A stretch of 64,000 bases of DNA. Source: Sorangium cellulosum So0157-2 (GTDB lineage: Bacteria > Myxococcota_A > Polyangia > Polyangiales > Polyangiaceae). The notes under the pieces are model-generated. The model was not told where the DNA came from. It searched no databases and saw only the letters and a program-made list of their open reading frames with translations. The stretch spans positions 12,628,501-12,692,500 of the forward strand of contig NC_021658.1 in the NCBI RefSeq assembly GCF_000418325.1, written 5' to 3'. Position 1 is the stretch's first letter. Every line of letters starts with the position of its first letter. This document shows positions 60,604 through 64,000 of this stretch, piece after piece. Both the position numbers and the translations under genes were made by a program.

Positions 60604-63600
60604 ATGAAGATCGTCAAACCCATGCGCCTCGGGGTGGTGCCGCGGGTCTTCATGAACCAGCGCACCCCGCACCTCCTGGTCACCGCCTTCGTGGGCTTCT
60701 CCTACGACAGGCCGGCCCGGCTGCTCTATGAGCCGACGGTCTGGACGATGGTCACGGAGGAGCTCGGCAAGGACGGCCTCCTCGACGAATTCAATCCCAA
60801 GACCCGGGGCGAGCTCCTGGTCACCGGACGCTGCTATCCGCCGGGGCGCGTCGCTCGCCCCGCGAGCTCGGTCCGCGTCCAGCTCGGCTCCATCGACAAG
60901 AGCCTCTACGTCGTCGGCGACCGGACGTGGGGAATGCTCGGCATGTCGGACCCGGCGCCGTTCACCGAGATGCCCGTCACCTGGCGGAACGCGTTCGGCG
61001 GGGACGGCTTTGCCAAGAACCCGCTGGGCAAGGGCCATGGCGACAGGAGCGCGGCGCTCCCCAACATCGAGTCGCCCAGGCACCTGATCCACGCGCGCGG
61101 CGACCGCCCGGCGCCCGCCGGCCTCGACGGGTACGACGTGACCTGGCCCCAGAGGTTCTCGAAGATCGGCACCCACGACGCGGCGTGGCGCAACGAGTGC
61201 TTCCCCGGCTTTGCGCGGGATCTGGACCCGACGATGTTCAACATGGCCCCGGACGACCAGCAGATCGACGGGTTCTTCCGGGGCGACGAGACCTTCGTGG
61301 TCGAGAACATGCACCCGGACAAGCCCCGGATCGAAGGCGCGCTCCCCGGGGTCGCGAGCCGGTGCTTCGTGTGCCTCAAGACGCGCGACGGGGTGGAGAT
61401 CCGCGAGCCCGCCATGAAGCTCGACACGGTGCGTCTGTTCCCGCACCGCGAGCGCGGCGTCGTCCTCTTTCGCGGCGGCGTCGAGATCGCCGAGGACGAC
61501 GCGAGGGACGTGGTGGCCGTGCTCGTCGCCTGCGAGGCCATGGGCGCTCCAAGGCCCGCCGCGCTTTACCATGAGTACCTGACCTCCCGGCTCGGCCCCC
61601 GGAACCCCGAGCTCCCGGACGACGAGGATGACGTGCTCATGCCCGAGCCCGAGGATCCGGAGGCGCCGCCGCTGCCCGACGACAAGCTCTCCGGGCTCGC
61701 GTCGAGGCTCCGGCGGCAGGGGTTCCTGGGAGGTACGCCGGATCGATCCGTCAGGCGCGCGGCCGCCGCCGCGGCCGGCGCCGGCGCCGGCGCCGCCGGT
61801 GCCCGCGAGGCCGGAGCAGAGAGCGACCCCGACATCGAAGAGATCGAGGCCGAGCTCCGCGCGATGGGGATCGACCCCGAGCCGCTCGATGCCGCGGCCA
61901 ACGACGACGCGGCGGAGCCGGCCTGGGACTACCCCGAGGGCGAGGACGACGAGGAGAGCCTCGCGTGGTCCGAGTCCGAAGCGGACGCGGGGGCCAACCA
62001 CGAGGCGAACCCGGCGTCGATCGAGCCTGCCGCCGCGACGACGATCGCCGACACGGACGACGACGCCGAGGACGCCGACGCGCTTCGCCAGCACGAGGAG
62101 CTCGCGGAATGGGCCAAGAAGCGGCTGCGGGACCAGGGGTTCGAACCTGAGGCAGATTTCTCCCAACAAGGCCCCTCCGAGGACCTCGAGCCCCTCGATG
62201 ACTCCGAGGAGGCCCTGGTCCGCCTGGTCGAAGGCAAGGCCCGCGCTGCGGTGCACATGCACGGGGTCGACGTCGGCGCGTTGCTCGCGAAGGCGCGCCA
62301 GCACGCCTCGGAGCGCCCGAGCGAGATCACGGTGTCGCAGGTCCGCGAGCGCGCGCGGCAGACGCTGGAGAGCGAGGGCGTCACGCCGGAGAAGACCGAA
62401 GAGCTGCTGTCGGGATTGGACTGGCGAGCGCTCGAGGAAGGAACCCGGGCCGACGACGACGCCGATCTCGACGGCGACGACGATGCCTTCGACGAGGCCC
62501 CCGCGGCCGCCCACGCCCTGCCCGAGGAGCCAGGCGGGGCCCCCCTGCCAGAGGACGAGGGCTGGGGCGGTGAGCCACCGGGAGACGAGGACTTCAAGCT
62601 CGCGGAGGAGCTGGACAAGAGGGCTTCGTTCTCCGAGACGTGGGGCGAGGACGGGCCGCGGCTCGCGCACCTCCTGCCGGCCTCCGCGGCCCTCGACGGC
62701 GAAGAGGCTCTGCGGCTTCGGCGCGAGGTGGAGGCCGGGCACAAGGAGGGGCGGAGCTTCGCGGGGTGCGACCTCTCGGGGGCCGATCTCTCCCACCTCG
62801 ACCTCGAGGGGATCGACCTCTCGGGCGCCGTCCTCGAGTCGGCCTTCCTCACCGGGAGCATCCTGCGAAGGGCGAACCTCACGGGAGCCGTCCTGGCGCA
62901 CGCGAACCTGGTGGGCGCGGATCTCGCGGGGGCCAAGCTCGGTGGGGCCAACCTCGGCGCGGCGTGCCTGCGGGACGTGAAGGCCGGCGGAGGCGTCGAC
63001 TTCGGCGGGGCCGTGCTCGCCAAGGCCGACCTCTGGGGAGCGGACCTGTCCGGCGCCAACCTCTCGGGCGCCGACCTCTCCGAGGCGAACCTCTGCGATG
63101 CGAACCTGGAGGACGTCGTCGCGGAGAAGGCGACGTTCCAGAACGTGGACCTCACGGAGGCGCGCCTCGCGGGCGCGCGGCTCTCGGGGTGCACGTTCAA
63201 CGAGGTGAACGTCACTGAGGTCGACTTCACCGGCGTCGACCTGAGCTCCGCCACCTTCATCGCCGCCGAGGGCGACGGCGCGATCTTCCGAGGCGCCGTG
63301 GCGAAGGACCTCGCGATCGTGAAGGGCTCGTCCTTCGCGGGCGCAGACTTCGGCGGAGCGACGCTCGCCGGCGCGAACCTGATGGGGACGCGCCTCCACG
63401 GCAGCAACTTCGCCGACGCCGACCTGCGCGGCGCGCTGCTCAACGAGGCCGACCTGACCGAGGCGAAGCTCTATCGCGCGAACCTCGCGGAGGCCATGTT
63501 GATGCGAGCCGACCTCACCAGGGCGTCGCTCCACGCCGCGGACCTGAGGGAGAGCGTCATGAACGACGCGTGCGTCCGCGGCGCCAGCTTCGAGAAGGCG

Positions 63601-63711
63601 AACCTGTTCGGCGTGTGCGCCGACCGGATGGTCGGAGACGACGACACGAGCTTCGCCGGCGCCAACCTCAAGCGACTCCGGATGATACCGGCCGAGAGGC
63701 AGCATGGATAG
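60604..63711 (+). CDS. DUF2169 type VI adaptor fused to pentapeptide repeats
   Basis: A 1035-residue protein. Residues about 1-330 are DUF2169 (VVPRVFMNQRTPHLLVTAFV, VTWRNAFGGDGFAKNPLGKG), a domain encoded beside VgrG/PAAR and effectors and thought to load them. About 335-700 are acidic, Asp/Glu-rich and flexible. About 715-1030 are pentapeptide repeats (A-D/N-L-x-x) such as LSGADLSHLDLEGIDLSGAV and LHGSNFADADLRGALLNEAD, forming a right-handed quadrilateral beta-helix. GGAG lies nine bases before the ATG. The gene is 82 bases after vgrG and overlaps the next pentapeptide gene by 8 bases. Confidence 0.9.
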   Translation: MKIVKPMRLGVVPRVFMNQRTPHLLVTAFVGFSYDRPARLLYEPTVWTMVTEELGKDGLLDEFNPKTRGELLVTGRCYPPGRVARPASSVRVQLGSIDKSLYVVGDRTWGMLGMSDPAPFTEMPVTWRNAFGGDGFAKNPLGKGHGDRSAALPNIESPRHLIHARGDRPAPAGLDGYDVTWPQRFSKIGTHDAAWRNECFPGFARDLDPTMFNMAPDDQQIDGFFRGDETFVVENMHPDKPRIEGALPGVASRCFVCLKTRDGVEIREPAMKLDTVRLFPHRERGVVLFRGGVEIAEDDARDVVAVLVACEAMGAPRPAALYHEYLTSRLGPRNPELPDDEDDVLMPEPEDPEAPPLPDDKLSGLASRLRRQGFLGGTPDRSVRRAAAAAAGAGAGAAGAREAGAESDPDIEEIEAELRAMGIDPEPLDAAANDDAAEPAWDYPEGEDDEESLAWSESEADAGANHEANPASIEPAAATTIADTDDDAEDADALRQHEELAEWAKKRLRDQGFEPEADFSQQGPSEDLEPLDDSEEALVRLVEGKARAAVHMHGVDVGALLAKARQHASERPSEITVSQVRERARQTLESEGVTPEKTEELLSGLDWRALEEGTRADDDADLDGDDDAFDEAPAAAHALPEEPGGAPLPEDEGWGGEPPGDEDFKLAEELDKRASFSETWGEDGPRLAHLLPASAALDGEEALRLRREVEAGHKEGRSFAGCDLSGADLSHLDLEGIDLSGAVLESAFLTGSILRRANLTGAVLAHANLVGADLAGAKLGGANLGAACLRDVKAGGGVDFGGAVLAKADLWGADLSGANLSGADLSEANLCDANLEDVVAEKATFQNVDLTEARLAGARLSGCTFNEVNVTEVDFTGVDLSSATFIAAEGDGAIFRGAVAKDLAIVKGSSFAGADFGGATLAGANLMGTRLHGSNFADADLRGALLNEADLTEAKLYRANLAEAMLMRADLTRASLHAADLRESVMNDACVRGASFEKANLFGVCADRMVGDDDTSFAGANLKRLRMIPAERQHG

Positions 63712-64000
63712 GGAAGCGCTGCGCGCGCTGATCGAGCAAGGCGAGGTCGTCTCGGAGCTGGACCTGTCGGGCCGCGATCTCTCGGGGATCGACCTCTCCG
63801 GCGGGATCTTCGAAGAGGTCCGCTTCGCGAGCGCCAACCTCGCCGGCGCCAAGGCGCGCGAGGCGATCTTTCACCGCTGCGATTTTTCGGGAGCCAACCT
63901 GGAGGGGCTCGATTTCCACCTCGGCAGCGCCGTGGACTGCACGCTCGCGGGGGCCGCGCTCGCGGGCGCCTCGCTGGTCGGAGCGAGCTTCTCGGGCGTG
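63704..64000 (+). CDS. Pentapeptide repeat protein, 3' end outside window
   Basis: The ATG at 63704 overlaps the last 8 bases of the DUF2169 gene; GAGAGG stands ten bases upstream. The first 99 residues read MDREALRALIEQGEVVSELD, then pentapeptide repeats (LSGRDLSGIDLSGGIF, ANLAGAKAREAIFHR, GASLVGASFSGV) to the window edge. It is related to the repeat half of its neighbour, perhaps by duplication, and probably belongs to the same type VI cargo operon. Confidence 0.85.
   Translation, partial: MDREALRALIEQGEVVSELDLSGRDLSGIDLSGGIFEEVRFASANLAGAKAREAIFHRCDFSGANLEGLDFHLGSAVDCTLAGAALAGASLVGASFSGV

Overview
The window looks like a chromosomal segment from a large-genome, very GC-rich myxobacterium, most likely of the Sorangium/Polyangium group. 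This is inferred from gene content, not from a marker gene. The signs are strong G/C bias at third codon positions, several Cys-rich DUF4215-type and propeller lipoproteins, many two-component kinases, a sigma-54 activator, DUF4423/TIGR02147 and PEGA proteins, and wide spacing with small pseudogenes. No rRNA, tRNA or CRISPR array was seen.

Layout. 0-4 kb: the end of a LysE exporter, then a MoxR-type AAA+ ATPase and a DUF5682 protein. 4-6 kb: a REP-associated tyrosine transposase flanked by inverted short repeats. 6-10 kb: lipoproteins, and a LysR regulator divergent from an ABM monooxygenase. 10-13.7 kb: a membrane histidine kinase overlapping an NtrC-type regulator, followed by a UPF0158 gene with a plausible sigma-54 promoter. 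13.7-18.2 kb: a Ca/Na exchanger, a PEGA protein and a 14-repeat propeller lipoprotein. 18.5 kb: a VWA protein. 20.6-29.5 kb: four signalling genes in a row on the minus strand, including a Nik1/Os-1-like kinase with many 92-residue HAMP repeats and a broken reading frame. 29.7-33.5 kb: an HxlR regulator and a SWIM zinc-finger/HEAT protein. 33.6-37.2 kb: a phytochrome-type kinase and its likely CheY-like partner. 37.8-39.1 kb: a ParA/ribbon-helix-helix pair. 39.8-42.3 kb: a less GC-rich three-gene cassette led by a CHAT protease. 42.4-48.4 kb: a truncated SsuD-like gene, a DUF4423 regulator divergent from a lipoprotein, a secreted propeller protein and two fused pseudogene remnants. 48.5-50.6 kb: an HNH nuclease and a DUF6210-like protein. 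51-57.7 kb: an RsbR-like PAS/STAS protein, a large DUF3857 lipoprotein and murB. 58-64 kb: type VI secretion cargo genes (VgrG, DUF2169/pentapeptide, pentapeptide).

Two themes stand out. First, the MoxR ATPase, DUF5682, VWA and SWIM proteins match the four products of the E. coli yehL-yehM-yehP-yehQ cluster, but here they lie at 0.6, 1.7, 18.5 and 30.5 kb, all on the plus strand, with unrelated genes between them. Second, the stretch from about 37.8 to 50.6 kb has the look of an accessory region: a partition pair, a CHAT cassette, an HNH nuclease, truncated genes and a frameshift made by a 10-bp duplication. The best candidate for an undescribed system is the CHAT cassette; the most unusual single gene is the bacterial Nik1-like kinase.
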